A stretch of DNA of 64,000 nucleotides from Spirodela intermedia (taxonomy: Eukaryota; Streptophyta; Magnoliopsida; Alismatales; Araceae), in contig LR746269.1 in NCBI GenBank assembly GCA_902729315.2, positions 7,848,231 to 7,912,230 on the forward strand, given 5' to 3'. The position numbers and the translations under genes are program-made. Below are positions 12,301 through 24,700 of the stretch, one piece after another (within the stretch, counting starts at the first letter, position 1; each line of letters opens with the position of its first letter). The notes beneath the pieces are model-generated. The model saw only the letters and a program-made list of their open reading frames with translations, searched no databases and was not told where the DNA came from.

Positions 12301-15300
12301 CATAATTGTTAAAATACCATAAAAGGTGTTTTCGATCATATTTTATTTATTGAGAGCACGTGGAGCGTGATTCAGGAATTTAGCTTTGCAGATAAATTTG
12401 GTATTCTTTGAAGCAATTATCTAATAGAATGATGCTTTCTGTTGCATGATTGTATTGCTCCTTCTGGTTCACTTGCAGTGAACATTAAATTTGGTTCCAT
12501 TTTTTACTGTTACTATTTTTAGCTTACTGGTTTGTTCAAAATATTTTTTAAAACATTTATTCCTAAATTTATGTCATTTGTTCAGGTGCTATTGGAATAC
12601 TTAAGAAAATGGAAATAGGCGATTTTGAGCTTGGCGATTTTCTGGGTATATTCTCACGCGCTATTTAGTCTGTTTTTATCTCTTCCGTTGTGATTCATTG
12701 AAGCCTCATATTTGTGCGCCTGAATTTTGCAGCTATTGGAGCAATCTTTTCTGCAACAGACTCTGTGTGCACCTTGCAGGTTGTAAAACATTGAGTTAGC
12801 ATTGCAGAATCAGTTTGGTAATAAACATAACGGTTTAGAGATGACACACTCTGGCTTATGAGCAGGTGCTTAATCAGGATGAGACACCTTTTCTTTACAG
12901 CCTGGTCTTCGGGGAAGGGGTTGTAAATGATGCCACGTCAGTTGTGTTGTTCAATGCAATCCAGAGCTTTGATCTTGTACATATGGACACCACAATAGCA
13001 TTACATTTCGTTGGGAACTTCATGTACTTATTTCTCACAAGCACCTTGCTTGGAGCGCTTGTGAGTTTCCTTCTCTTTTATTTCAATTTCATATCTATCC
13101 CTTGACTTAGATAGCTCATCTTCGTGAATGAGTCGGGACTTCTATCATATTAGCTATATTTTCTTACTCCATTTTGCAGGCTGGATTGCTAAGTGCTTAT
13201 ATCATAAAAACTCTGTACTTTGGAAGGTACGTTTGAAAAGGAGTTTATTCAATTTACTTGCCGCTTTGCATACACTGCGACGAATATTTTTTTTCCAATG
13301 TGTTTATATGGCCTAGATAGAGTGATGGCTGTTCTTTAATATCTTCCTACTTTATATGAATAATTCGGGTTGGTTTATGAACAGTGAAATCGATATTTTT
13401 CGACCGCATTATCTGGCTTAGAATATGCTAATGACCTTTTCAACAGAGAGTTCTGGCAGTGCCTGTTTTTACCAATATTCAACTTGCTTCTGGCTAGTCT
13501 GAGTTTTGATCCCACACGCCATAATATTATGAATATTATCTCTGACATTTGATGGAGTGTCTGTCCTCTCTCCAGTTACTGTCATATGTTTTGACTCTAA
13601 ATTAAATAATTACAACTACTATTAAACATACGGGGTAACTATTATCTGAAGTGACTAGAGGGAACCATGCTCTATTAGTTTGCTTCGTGTCAAAAATTAA
13701 TCGTTGAGTATCATATTTCTTCCAGGCACTCTACTGATCGTGAGGTTGCTCTTATGATGCTAATGGCGTACCTCTCATACATGTTAGCTGAAGTGAGTTT
13801 CCTCACCGCAAAAAGTTTCGGACATTTTTTCAGGCTACCTGATTACTTTGTTTTTCTTTAACGATTTTTTTTTTTGATTTTATTAAAAATAATAATGGAA
13901 AATTTTTAATGTCTTTTGATAATATTGCAGTTATTGGATCTCAGTGGTATCCTCACAGTGTTCTTCTGTGGGATAGTAATGTCCCATTACACGTGGCATA
14001 ATGTGACTGAGAGTTCAAGAATAACGACCAAGTATTATGTGCATTGCACACTCATGATTCGTTCTTTAAGTACAAATTTTACCACACTTCTGGCACTTGA
14101 CAAAGTTTAACCGTGGATCTCATGCCTTCTGCTGCAGGCATGCCTTTGCAACCTTGTCATTTATCGCTGAAATTTTTATTTTTCTTTATGTTGGCATGGA
14201 CGCGCTGGATATTGAGAAATGGAGATTTGTTAGTAACAGGTATTCTCAATAACATTCATAGAAATTTAATTGTATCGATAATGCCTTCCTGTCCTTCATT
14301 GTATATATAATATACTGACTGCCCTTTTCCATTAACATACCATATACACCAAACTTGCTCATAACTGATTCACCTGCTCCTCATTGGTGATAAAAAGTGG
14401 ATGCGGTATATAAGAGAAAAACTGAGTAATTTGGTTGTCGTTTGAAAATTTACCCAGCCTCTGACGCTTGCATGCAGATGTGACTAAACCCTATATCTTT
14501 TACCCTCCCCATCTTTCTTTGCCTTCATCGAATTATCCTCTGCTACCTTGTCCTATCTTTTTGACTGGTGCTGCCCCCAGGGGTGACCGCGTTGCCCATA
14601 TTTAATATGTTTGGATAAGTTGTGAAGATAAATTTACGACAGTTTCAAGAAGTTCACGAGTTCCAGAGAACCGAAATGAATGGAATGGGAAAAAATGGTG
14701 CTCGAAGTAGATTTATGTATCCTTGTTTAATTAAGATATCATACATATACCCTGAAATTTTATAAAAAATGCCCTAAAAAAGTATCGACCCACTTTGTTC
14801 AGTATGCGATGTTTTCTCATCATTTGTGACGATTGTATCACCCTGAGGAATTCATTGTCTCGGTAGAAGCAAAAGGGAAGGGTGAGGTATGTAATATGGA
14901 GGATATTTCATTGCTCCACTAGATGGCGTCGGTATAACATAATGAATACTAAAAATAGATTTAATCTTACAAGATTTCAATGAGAATAAGACAACTAAAA
15001 GAAGCTTGGAGGGCCCTCCTCCACACAGTAAGTTTTTCACCCAGCACTCCACATGCATGAAATCTGATCCTAAACCGTTGTCTCTTTCTGAATCATACAA
15101 TGCATTTGGGCAGTGTTTTACCTTGTTTGGGGTCGTCTGATATTGTGAGGAGATTACAAGTTCCTTCTGCCTCTTCTGCAGCCCTGGAAAATCGATTGGC
15201 GTAAGCTCAGTTCTCCTGGGCTTGGTGTTACTGGGCAGAGCAGCTTTTGTTTTCCCCCTTTCCTTTCTATCAAACCTAACCAAGAAGTCTCCTGGTGAAA

Positions 15301-15710
15301 GGATCTTCTTCAAGCAGCAGGTGAATTTACTTGTTGCTAACGAGTATTTTTTTTTCTCTTTTCAAGTTTTTTTTTATAAATTAATTCCTTCAGCAGGTTG
15401 TGATATGGTGGGCCGGTCTAATGAGGGGTGCTGTATCGATGGCACTTGCCTACAATAAGGTAAATATTTTCAGACCAGTTTCAGGCCTGGTAAATAGAAG
15501 TTGGCCGTGCTGCTTCTTTCCTTACGGAATCTAGTGAGATAATGTTACTAGCTCTTTTTCTGCTTTTTTCCTCAAATTATCATTCCAATTTTTTTTATAT
15601 AAAACAGGTAATAGATCCAGATTGGTATGTTAGCCTTCAATTGGGTCGGTTGATCAAATCAACCGAGCCAATGGGAATTCGATTTGATGTTTCTTAAAGC
15701 TTTCCACCCA

Positions 15711-15765
<55 letters not shown>

Positions 15766-15906
15766 AAATGGGGGTTTCAGTTCTATCTCCAGAAGAGTTA
15801 GTGAGGAAGTAGGCTCCAAGATTGCAGACAACAAAAGGCTACTTTCTTCAATTGAGAGGGAGTGAGGGTTCTAGCTCGGTAGATAATATGATGATACGGA
15901 CTACAA

Positions 15907-15941
<35 letters not shown>

Positions 15942-16085
15942 TCAACAAATGGGGGTTTCAGCTCTATCTCCAAAAGAGTGAGTGAGGAAGTAGGCTCCAA
16001 GGTTTCAGATTACAAAAGGTTACTTTCTTCAATTGAGAGGGAGCGGGAGTTTTAGCTTGGTAGATAATATGATGATATGGACTAC

Positions 16086-16127
<42 letters not shown>

Positions 16128-17055
16128 CTCCTATTGAAGATAATTCTCTTCCAACTCGCATGAAGTGATCCGGGAACTTGGTGCAAATCAATTTTACTTT
16201 CTTCTGTTCTTATTATTTGCTAGAAACAGTGTTGATTCCAAAATTTCATCGCCCTGCTACATTTTACCTTGTCAAAAGTCGCCTGGATCCTTATTATCTG
16301 AAAATTTCATGGGTTTTTCCCTGATAAATATGTGCTACCAAATTATTCCGGAGTCTGTGATTCGTTGAATATTTATTTTTTCCATCCAAGTTGATTTTTT
16401 ATTTTTTATTTTTATTTTATGAACTCGCAGTTCGCGAGATCTGGCCACACCCAACTCCGTGGAAATGCAATCATGATCACCAGCACCATTACAGTCGTTC
16501 TTTTCAGCACCGTCGTAAGTGGCTCCGCTCCATGGTTTCAGAGCTTCCTTGAATCTCACACTCCACTGCCATTTTTATTTTTTATTTTTTTATGTACTTC
16601 CCCCAAAAATATCAGCAAAAATCGTCAATTCCGTTCACAACCCTCCCAATCATCATTCTTCTTACGATTTTGATCATTTCATTCATTGATTCATTCGTTC
16701 GTGTTCGTCGTCGTTGGATGGGCAGGTGTTTGGGCTACTGACGAAGCCGCTGATCAGGGTCCTGCTGCCCTCCGGGATGAACCGGCAGAACAGCCTGTCT
16801 TCCGATCCGTCGACACCCAAGTCCCTGTTCGCGCCGCTGCTCCTCGGCGGCGGAGAGCAGGCGGCGGTGGAGGGCGAGGCGGGGACGCTGCCGCGGCCGA
16901 CGAGCATAAGGATGCTGCTGTCGACGCCGACGCACACGGTGCACCATTACTGGCGCAAGTTCGACGACGCCGTCATGCGCCCCATGTTCGGAGGCCGCGG
17001 CTTCGCCCCCTTCGTCCCAGGTTCCCCCACCGAGCGCAGCGTCCATCCCTGGTAA
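9301..17055 (+). CDS. NHX1: Vacuolar Na+,K+/H+ antiporter, NHX class I
   Basis: Tonoplast antiporter that exchanges cytosolic Na+ or K+ for vacuolar H+; linked in this family to salt tolerance, K+ and pH homeostasis. Fourteen exons: 9301-9480, 9655-9773, 11405-11502, 12586-12645, 12733-12779, 12866-13060, 13180-13226, 13726-13792, 13931-14031, 14138-14239, 15182-15320, 15397-15459, 16431-16514, 16726-17055. Phases agree and give 543 residues (AtNHX1 538). The amiloride motif LFFIYLLPPI is at residues 86-95. Transport-core segments include ATDSVCTLQVLNQDE, GEGVVNDATSVV and GIVMSHYTWHNVTESSRIT. WWAGLMRGAVSMALAYNK follows, then a cytosol- or lumen-exposed tail ending PFVPGSPTERS. The C-terminus is least certain: the last exon either stops at 17055 or is spliced at 17051 to 17332-17392. 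The symbol indicates the class, not exact orthology. Confidence 0.95.
10947..11270. repeat. 162-bp perfect-period tandem duplication in NHX intron 2
   Basis: Copies 10947-11108 and 11109-11270 abut exactly and differ at about ten positions. Each starts ACATCTTGTAAA and ends CCCAGTTAA. Confidence 0.92.
15714..16123. repeat. CT-tract minisatellite in NHX intron 12
   Basis: Three (CT)n tracts (15714-15762, about 15907-15940, 16089-16123) alternate with two similar about 150-bp spacers. The spacers start CAATAAATGGGGGTTTCAG at 15762 and CAACAAATGGGGGTTTCAG at 15943, giving a unit of about 181 bp. Each spacer ends with GATAATATGATGATA and CTACAA before the next CT run. Confidence 0.9.
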
Positions 17056-17178
17056 TTACCCCCCACCCACCCCCCTCTTCCTCTCTCTACATCGCTGGTA
17101 GAACCCCCCACCACCATTGTCATCACCATTGCCATCGCCATCGATTTTGAGCTCTCTCTCATCATCACTCTCTTGGTT

Positions 17179-17227
<49 letters not shown>

Positions 17228-18246
17228 GCTGTTTTTCTGCTGCTGTGTGTGGTTGGTGGTGGGTGGAGGAGGAACTAATGAGGGCGTGTATAGGAGTGAA
17301 TGGTGAATGTTGTTTGTTATCCGGGTCGCAGCGGGAGCTCCATCAGGCCCCCCCCGGACGACCCGGCTCCTGTAAGCATTTCGTGCCCATAAAAGAGTGA
17401 CTTTGCTATTCTGAATCGCCCTCAACATTCATTCTGCAAACTTTCAGCTAGGGTTCATAAGAGACCCAGAGTTCATGAGCGAGGGAGAGAGAGTTTGCTG
17501 CTCTGAATCGTCCACATTCATTCAGTGGAGTTAGCTAGGGTTCCGCCCAGCAGCTCAGGCCTCTCTCTCTCTCTCTCTCTCCGAAGATGGTCTGGCTCAG
17601 TCCATTGGTATACAGCCCATATTTCCGAAGGAGAGGGAGCAATATTACGAGCAACTGCGTTACTTCCAAGGATTCATGAGATAGAGACTTAGAGAGAGAG
17701 GGGGTGGGATATCAGCCCAACTCCACCAGTGCCCACGAGGGAACAGATAATACGCGACTAAAGCTAGAGAGAGAAAGTTTCCATCTTTGGAATGTTGTAG
17801 TCCCAGTGTGACGGTGCCATATCTTCGAAGGAGAGGGAGCAGAATAACGAGGAGCTACTACTGTGTTTAATTGATGAATTTATAAAATAGAGGGGATGGG
17901 ATACTGGCTTGAGCCTACCAATTCAGCTAGGGGACAGATAGTGTTGCCCAGGCGCTAGCCAGAGAGAGATAGCTTGGAGTTTGGGAATGTTAGGGCTCCC
18001 GGTCGCAGAGGACTGGGATCCCACCAAAAATAGGCGTATGCCGCTGTGTGTGGCGAGCACACGGTATTCTTTAGTAAAAGGCGAAAGAATAGTTCGCTCT
18101 GTGCTCACCACGCGGCTGCGTGAGAAACCTTGGAATCCTGGAAACCAATCTTATCGGCCTTCGTTGGAGAGAATACTCGTAACAATCGATGTGGGACTTA
18201 ATACTACTACTACTACTACTCCTCCACCTTTTTGCCCCCTTTGCAC

Positions 18247-18281
<35 letters not shown>

Positions 18282-18819
18282 TGAAGGAAGAGGCTTTCCC
18301 AGTTTCCGGGTCATTCAAAAACCATCCATTTTTTTTGTAAAAAAGAGGTTCTTTGACTTTTTCGGGTTCCCACGTTTACCCTTTTCAGGTCAACCGTAAC
18401 CCATCAAGGGAGACCGAAGAGAGGCCCGTTTGGTTCGCCGGAATCCACAACTCTCTGGTCGATCCAAACTGGGAAAATCGGGTCACAGCTTGTGGAAGGG
18501 GAGGAGAAGAACGGCTGAGGATGGAGGTAACGTCGTCTTCTTCCTCTCGCCGCTGGTTCCACCGCCGCTCCGAAACGGAAACCTCCCAAAGAAACCATGA
18601 GAGGTTGGGAATGTGAGGTGTCCCCTTCATCCCTTCCGGAGGCCCCCGGGACCTCCTCCCCAACTCTCCAATTCAATATATACGTCCCCTCCGGCATTCC
18701 CACCTCTGAACCCATCGACCTTGGAGAAGGCAGGCCGAGGGGGGAAGAGGCGGAGGAGAAGAGGCAGCGTTAGTAGTTACAGTAGGTGATAGTAGTTAAT
18801 AGGGGAAGAAGGAAGAAGG
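17056..18819. other. NHX-polygalacturonase spacer
   Basis: About 1.8 kb: NHX 3'UTR or alternative last exon (17332-17392), a (CT)n tract at 17180-17222, a roughly 200-bp tandem duplication at 17618-18000, short ACT and CT runs at about 18200-18280, and the polygalacturonase promoter and leader. No further gene seen. Confidence 0.6.
17618..18000. repeat. About 200-bp tandem duplication
   Basis: Two diverged copies begin CATAT(T/C)(T/C)TCGAAGGAGAGG or close to it, at 17618 and 17818. Both contain GGGA(C/A)CAGATA-like and GGAATGTT(G/A) segments in the same order. Confidence 0.7.
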
Positions 18820-21031
18820 ATGGAAATGGGTTCCTCTCCAACCCTCCTCCGAAGAGCTCGCCTGCTGCTGCTCCTCTTCTCCAGCGTCGTCGTCTCCTCC
18901 TCCGCCGCCGTCGTCATCTTCAACGTCAAGGACTACGGCGCCGTCCCCGACGCCAAGAAAGACAGCGCTCAGGTGAGAGACAGCTCAAAACCCACCACCA
19001 TATCCTCTCTCTCTCTCTCTCTTTCTCTAAAAGAGCCTGGTGGGTTTGTGGTGGAGAAAGGCGTTCATGCATGCATGGAAGGACGCCTGCGGAGCGGCGG
19101 AGGGGGAGCCGAGGGTGCTGGTCCCGGAGGGGACGTTCATGGTGAGCCCGGTGGTGTTCCAGGGGCCGTGCAAGAGCCCTGCGGTGGTGTTTCAGGTGGC
19201 CGGAACGGTGGTAGCGTCGGAGGATCTGAGCGAGTTCTCCGACGATGCGTGGATCGAGTTCGATCACGTCGATGGGCTGCTGCTCACCGGCGGCGGCAAG
19301 TTCGACGGCAGGGGATCCTCCGCCTGGCAATACAACGACTGCAAGCACTCCTCATCCTGCACTCTCCTCCCCACGGTGGGTCTTCTTATTCCCTATATTC
19401 ATTAAGTTAACGCCATCGATCTTTTCTTCCAATATAACTGAAAACGTTTCAACTCGACGTTAGTAAATTAGGGTTTGAAGAAGATACCTGAAAGTAGTTT
19501 GTTTAGACGAGTGAATAAGTGTAGATCATTTTTTTTTTGAGAATGAACTTTCCTAAAATGGTATCCATCTGTCTGAATAAAAATATATTTCTTGAAATGA
19601 ATGTATGAGCCTCGAATCTTATGGTACTTGAAAATAGTATTAAGGTATGAATGAGCATTGACAATTTTTTGAGGATGCACTTGCCTAAAATGGTAATGAC
19701 CCATAGCTGCTTTTATTAGTTCATACATTCGTCAACCCTACATTTATGGAAAGCAAAGAAACTAATCTTGATTTATTATATTAGTTCATACATTCGTCAA
19801 CCCTACATTTATGGAAAGCAAAGAAACTAATCTTGATTTATTATATTAGTTCATACATTCTTCAACCCTACATTGATGGAGAGCAAAGAAACCGGGTGTT
19901 CTATCAAAGACTCAAGGCCATACAAAGACGGCTAAAAATAGCCATAAAAAAGTAGGAATGCTGCTAGCTTTTGAGGATGCAACCCATTTCTTCCTGTTGA
20001 AAGAAAAATTATAAAAAAAATGTTATTCATTACTGCACAGAAGGAAGCCACCCTTTTCATTATCCTGTGAACCAGCACTGCCCATGATGCCTGAAAACCC
20101 TAAAAATCTCATAATTCTGTTTTGCTGGATCATTCTTTGATCTTTTATTCGTTTCTGACGACCCAACCCTCCCTCCGTCTCTCAGTCCATCAAGCTCAGC
20201 TCCGTCACCAACACCACCGTGAGGAGCATCACCTCCCTGAACAGCAAGTCCTTCCACCTTGTCGTCCACGGCAGCCGGGACGTGAACCTCCACTCGTTGA
20301 CCATCACCGCCCCGGCGGACAGCCCCAACACCGACGGCATCCACATCGGGAAATCGAGCAACGTCAACGTCGGAAGATCGGCCATCGGCACCGGCGACGA
20401 CTGCATCTCCATCGGCCCGGGAAGCGTAGGAGTGACGATAACCAGCGTGAGGTGCGGGCCAGGGCACGGGATCAGCGTGGGGAGCCTGGGGAAGTACGAG
20501 GATGAAGAAGATGTGGCGGGAGTGAGGGTGAGGAACTGCACGTTTCAGGGAACGACGAACGGGGTGAGGATCAAGACCTGGCCCAACTCGCAGCCCAGCG
20601 CGGCGTCTGATATGATCTTTGAGAACATCGTCATGGACAATGTGGCCAATCCGATCATCATCAACCAGCAGTATTGCGCATCCTCGTCCTGCAGCAACCA
20701 GGTTAGAGGCCCCCAATAGCATCCCTCTCTCTCTCTCTCTCGTGTTTCTCACTCATCTATATATATCTGTCTGCTTCAGTCGCCATCGAGAGTGAAGATC
20801 AGCGACGTGAAGTTCAAGAACATCAGAGGGGTTTCCCTGTCGAAGGTGGCAGTGAATCTGCTGTGCAGCAATTTGGTTCCATGCAAGGGCGTGGAGCTCG
20901 GCGACATTCACCTCACCTACGGCAGCGGGGGCGGCGGCGGCGACGGCGGCGACGATGGCGGCGCCACCGCGTCCTGCACCAACGTCGACGGCCTCTCCCT
21001 CGGTAGCGTCATCCCTCCCGCCTGCCTGTGA
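18820..21031 (+). CDS. Exopolygalacturonase, glycoside hydrolase family 28
   Basis: Secreted pectin-degrading enzyme that hydrolyses galacturonan; members of this exo-type clade are often expressed in pollen (family knowledge). Exons 18820-18972, 19061-19375, 20186-20701 and 20780-21031 give 411 residues, usual for the family. An N-terminal signal peptide with a Leu-rich core (RARLLLLLF) ends about residue 28, followed by FNVKDYGAVPD. Catalytic GH28 motifs appear in order in exon 3: NTDGIHI, GTGDDCISI, GPGHGISVGS and RIKTW, so both aspartate motifs, the histidine and the substrate-binding RIK are intact. Exon 4 adds a Gly/Asp-rich insertion (GGGGGDGGDDGG) and a closing cysteine pair. The acceptor of exon 2 (GAGAAAG|GCG) has a poor pyrimidine tract but preserves the conserved AFMHAWKDAC start. 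It converges on BET3. Confidence 0.93.
19716..19892. repeat. 65-bp tandem repeat, 2.7 copies, in polygalacturonase intron 2
   Basis: Units start TTAGTTCATACATTC at 19716, 19781 and 19846. The first two are essentially identical; the third is partial and diverged. Confidence 0.92.
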
Positions 21032-21762
21032 CAAGACAAGACCACCACTACCCAAGGTTTTCAACCCCGGGCCCACTTTAATCCAATCCTCTCACGCCAC
21101 GGCCCTGGAGTAAGAGAGAGAATCTAGAGAGAGAAACACCATCCTCTGGCTAATATTTTCCCAACTATCCATCTCCTCCCTGAGAGACGAACAGAAAAAA
21201 AACAAAGAAGAAACGAAATGCTCCTCGATGTCTTCAAGCACCCACCCTGTAAATGACACTGCATAATAAGGGGGAAACCCTGTAGCAGTTCAAAGCTGCC
21301 AATTTTGAGACCGGGCCGGGCCTACTCAATGGGGAGGAGGCCCTGTGGGCCCAGTCAATGCAAGAATCAGACTGATAAGGCTTGGATATAAATAGTAAGA
21401 GAAAAGCAACACCCCGGTTTGACTTTCGGGCGCCCAACAAGCTGAGGCGGTCAATGAAAGAATCAGCTGTGTGGATCTCCTAGACACCCACCCTTATAAA
21501 CGAATACCAGATAAGGAGGGGGGGGGGGGGACCCTGCAGTGGCTCAAAGCTGGCAACTTTGAGACCGGGCCAGGCCTACTCAATGGGGAGGAGGCCCTTG
21601 GGCCCAGTCAACGCAAGAATCAGACTGAAAAGACTAAGGATATAAATAGTAAGAGACAGCAACACCCTGGTTTGACTTCCGGTTGCCCAACAAGCTGAGA
21701 AGGTCAACGAAAGAATCAGCTCTGTGGATCTCCTAGGCACCTTAATTACACCAACATTGGAA
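21032..21762. other. Convergent 3' spacer of polygalacturonase and BET3
   Basis: Contains both 3'UTRs and is mostly occupied by a 246-bp direct duplication (21239-21740). No ORF with support. Confidence 0.7.
21239..21740. repeat. 246-bp direct duplication
   Basis: Copies starting CACCCACCCT at 21239 and 21485 share GAGACCGGGCC, CAATGGGGAGGAGGCCC, GATATAAATAGTAAGAGA, GCCCAACAAGCTGAG and TGTGGATCTCCTAG in order, at roughly 85-90 percent identity by eye. The second copy carries a long G run (about 21518-21530). Confidence 0.9.
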
Positions 21763-24700
21763 TCACTCGTCATCCTTGTAGGGATACTCTTCGGGTACTT
21801 GCTTCAGCAGCTTCACCCGCAGCTCGTAGGTGTCGTCCCCCCGCAGCATGTCCCGGACCCAGTTGACCTCCGTCTTCATTGAGACCTGCGTTGACCCAGA
21901 GAAGAGAAACAGCAGAGAAGTCATCACCTGGCCAGAAGAGTGCAGGATGAGATTTTACATGCTATAAATAGAGGGGATTTGAGAAACCCATGGGATATTA
22001 ATTATCAGGTAAAAAAGGTAGAATTTTTAACCGCATGATGATTCTGATGAACAGGTGGTGACTGAAACCTCTTGAAGAAAATTAAAAAAGATGAAGGAAG
22101 CCATTGAAGATGTGAAGGAATCCATTTCCCTATGAAATAATGTATGAATTTTATGTTCTGCTAAGTTGGTTTCAAACTATAGGCAGTTGTAGCAGTAAGA
22201 TCCTAGAGAAGCTGGCACAACATTAGCAGCATAAACTACAGGTGCTAAGAACTAAAAATCTTACAATCATTAATGTAGCAAGATCGAACTCAGTTTCATG
22301 AAAAAAAAAAAAAAAACTTCATCTGAGCCTGCTCAATTCTTGCCATATGTAGCTAATTCTTTTCAACGAGATCCTAATGAAGTTAATAGCAAAACGTGAC
22401 CAGTATAATGCAGAGATGACAGAATACTAAATATTACAATTATGTAAACAATAAATTCAAAGACAGAACACAGATATATGATGGGCAAGGATGAGAGAGA
22501 ATCTAAGAAAAAATGCACAGTATTACTAAAAGTGTCAATCAGTGGGGCAAGGTGATGGCCCGCCACCTTGCAGCTGAAACGATGAGATTCAATGGTTATG
22601 GGATAACTGTTTCTTTTCAGTACAATAACTTGTCTGGTAATACAAAGTCTTTGCATTTTTTTTTTCTAAGGTCAGTGGATACCACATTGAGCTGGTTTTT
22701 TATGTGACAAGGTAAGATGGTTGGATGATTTCACCCAATTCAATCACATGTTTCTTAAATATATCACATGGATCTGTGATATCTGGTCTAATTTTCGGTG
22801 ATATTATCTGCTGAAATTCTTCATGATTTTGCTATAAATAACCTGTTAAAAAGCATTCGTTTGGTTTTTTTATGATGAACCTAAAAAGATGAGGAACTCT
22901 CCATCAGATAATTGGCATAGATTGGGAGTGCAAGGACAGAAAAGTAACCATAAGACGGTACATCCATTACTTGATTCACTGGAGCGAAAGGAAGGAAGCA
23001 GTGTAAACCTGAATGATCATAAAAACATTCTCAACAAAGATAAAAGGTGGAGAGAATCTAACCATCTCAAGGGCGCCTCTGATAACACCGTTCAGAATGT
23101 TGCAGTAATAGAGACCTTGGCATGTGTCAGGAAGCTCAACAAAATCCACCAGAGGATTGTCCTCCAAAATGAGGCTACAGCTGCTTCCATCAGCATCCCA
23201 ATTGGTCACTGATGCAGTCACCCCCAAGAACATCTTCAAACCAACCTGTTTCACGGTGACCAGTTTGATTCAAGTATGAGAGAATCGGAGAGGAGAACTA
23301 GCAACAAAAAGCAGTCACATCTGTATACGACGGGAACGGTAGCTTCAGTGACACGAGAGCATCTCAAAGTTACAATGCCATCCTATTCAAACTGCCAAAA
23401 TAGCAAATGCTCAAGGAACATAGTGAACTTGATCTGCACGAGAATGATTCATTTTCCTTCAGGGAAGGAAATAATTAGAAAATGTCATGAATGAAAGTAC
23501 TCAGAGACTTTTGTGATGTTTCATTGAATATACTAGGATCCCCACGGAATAAAAAATGAAATAAATAAAGCCAACTTTTTGCAATTCATATGAGAACATT
23601 AAACTTAACTTACTTATGCAAGATATTTTGAAAAATAAAGGTTGCCTGAGTGTGGAAATGAACAATTTATTGTAGTTGTGCTTGCCATATTTATCACACA
23701 AGATTCCAAAACTGTGGAAGTGAACAAGTTAGTCTAGTTGTGCTTACAACATTCACTAAGCCAGATTCCGAAAACTATGTCTCTGTTTAACAGAATGAGA
23801 ATCATCACTGAATGTATATTCTTTTGAAGAAACTGGCTTCAGGGGGAATGTTGAAAATCCCTGTTGATGGAGAATTGCCTACACATAGAAATGTTTTTGG
23901 CCACCTTTTTTCCATGATTCTATGAGATCATCAACCATGATACGGTAATTTTCAATCATTCTATATCACGCAAATAATAACACAACTCTCCTTGGATATA
24001 GAATTGCGTTGATGACTCTGCTCAGAAACTAAAACCTGCACATCATGGTTGATAATCTATGCAGCCATCTGATTACTTCCTCAGCATATCTAATGAGAAA
24101 AAGGACTTATTACAGAAAATAATTTAAGTAACAAATAGTTTATTGGAAATAATTATCACACGGATTTTGAGTAACAAATTATTACAGAAAATAATTGAAG
24201 GTAGAGACAATCTTGGAGACAGCTACGAAAGTACATCAAAATCATAATTTTTTATTGGAAAAACTGGAAAAAAATATAAAAATAGTATAATAATTTTTAA
24301 GTAACCTTTGCAATAACTTCAGCGGTCTCCTTGAAGTCAACACATCTGGAGACGTTAGATTTGGCTAGAAACTCATCAATGAGTCTAATTCCAATATTAT
24401 AACCCCTGAAAGGAATCCATCAAGTCAAAGAGATAAGAAAAGTCACATGCTGGTACTAGGAAATGTATATAATTGCTGGGAAGAAAAAAATTATACGACA
24501 ATATTAACAAAAACTACAACCTTGCTTACTCACAACAATCTCGTGAAAAATTATGAACAAGCAAAGAATGGTTTCTATCCCATATGGTGCAAAAAAATAT
24601 TAGACATATCTTGAGCACAAACTTCACGGTATGGATAAACTGAGAATCCGCCACATTACATCATAATCGTGTGACTATTTTCCTATATTTTAGAGTTCCC

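Noticed and set aside
15822-16055. 77-codon ORF with a Leu/Ser run in NHX intron 12
   Set aside because: Generated by the CT tract of the intronic minisatellite.
19716-19892. Possible CRISPR-like array
   Set aside because: Contiguous 65-bp tandem repeat without spacers, inside a plant intron.
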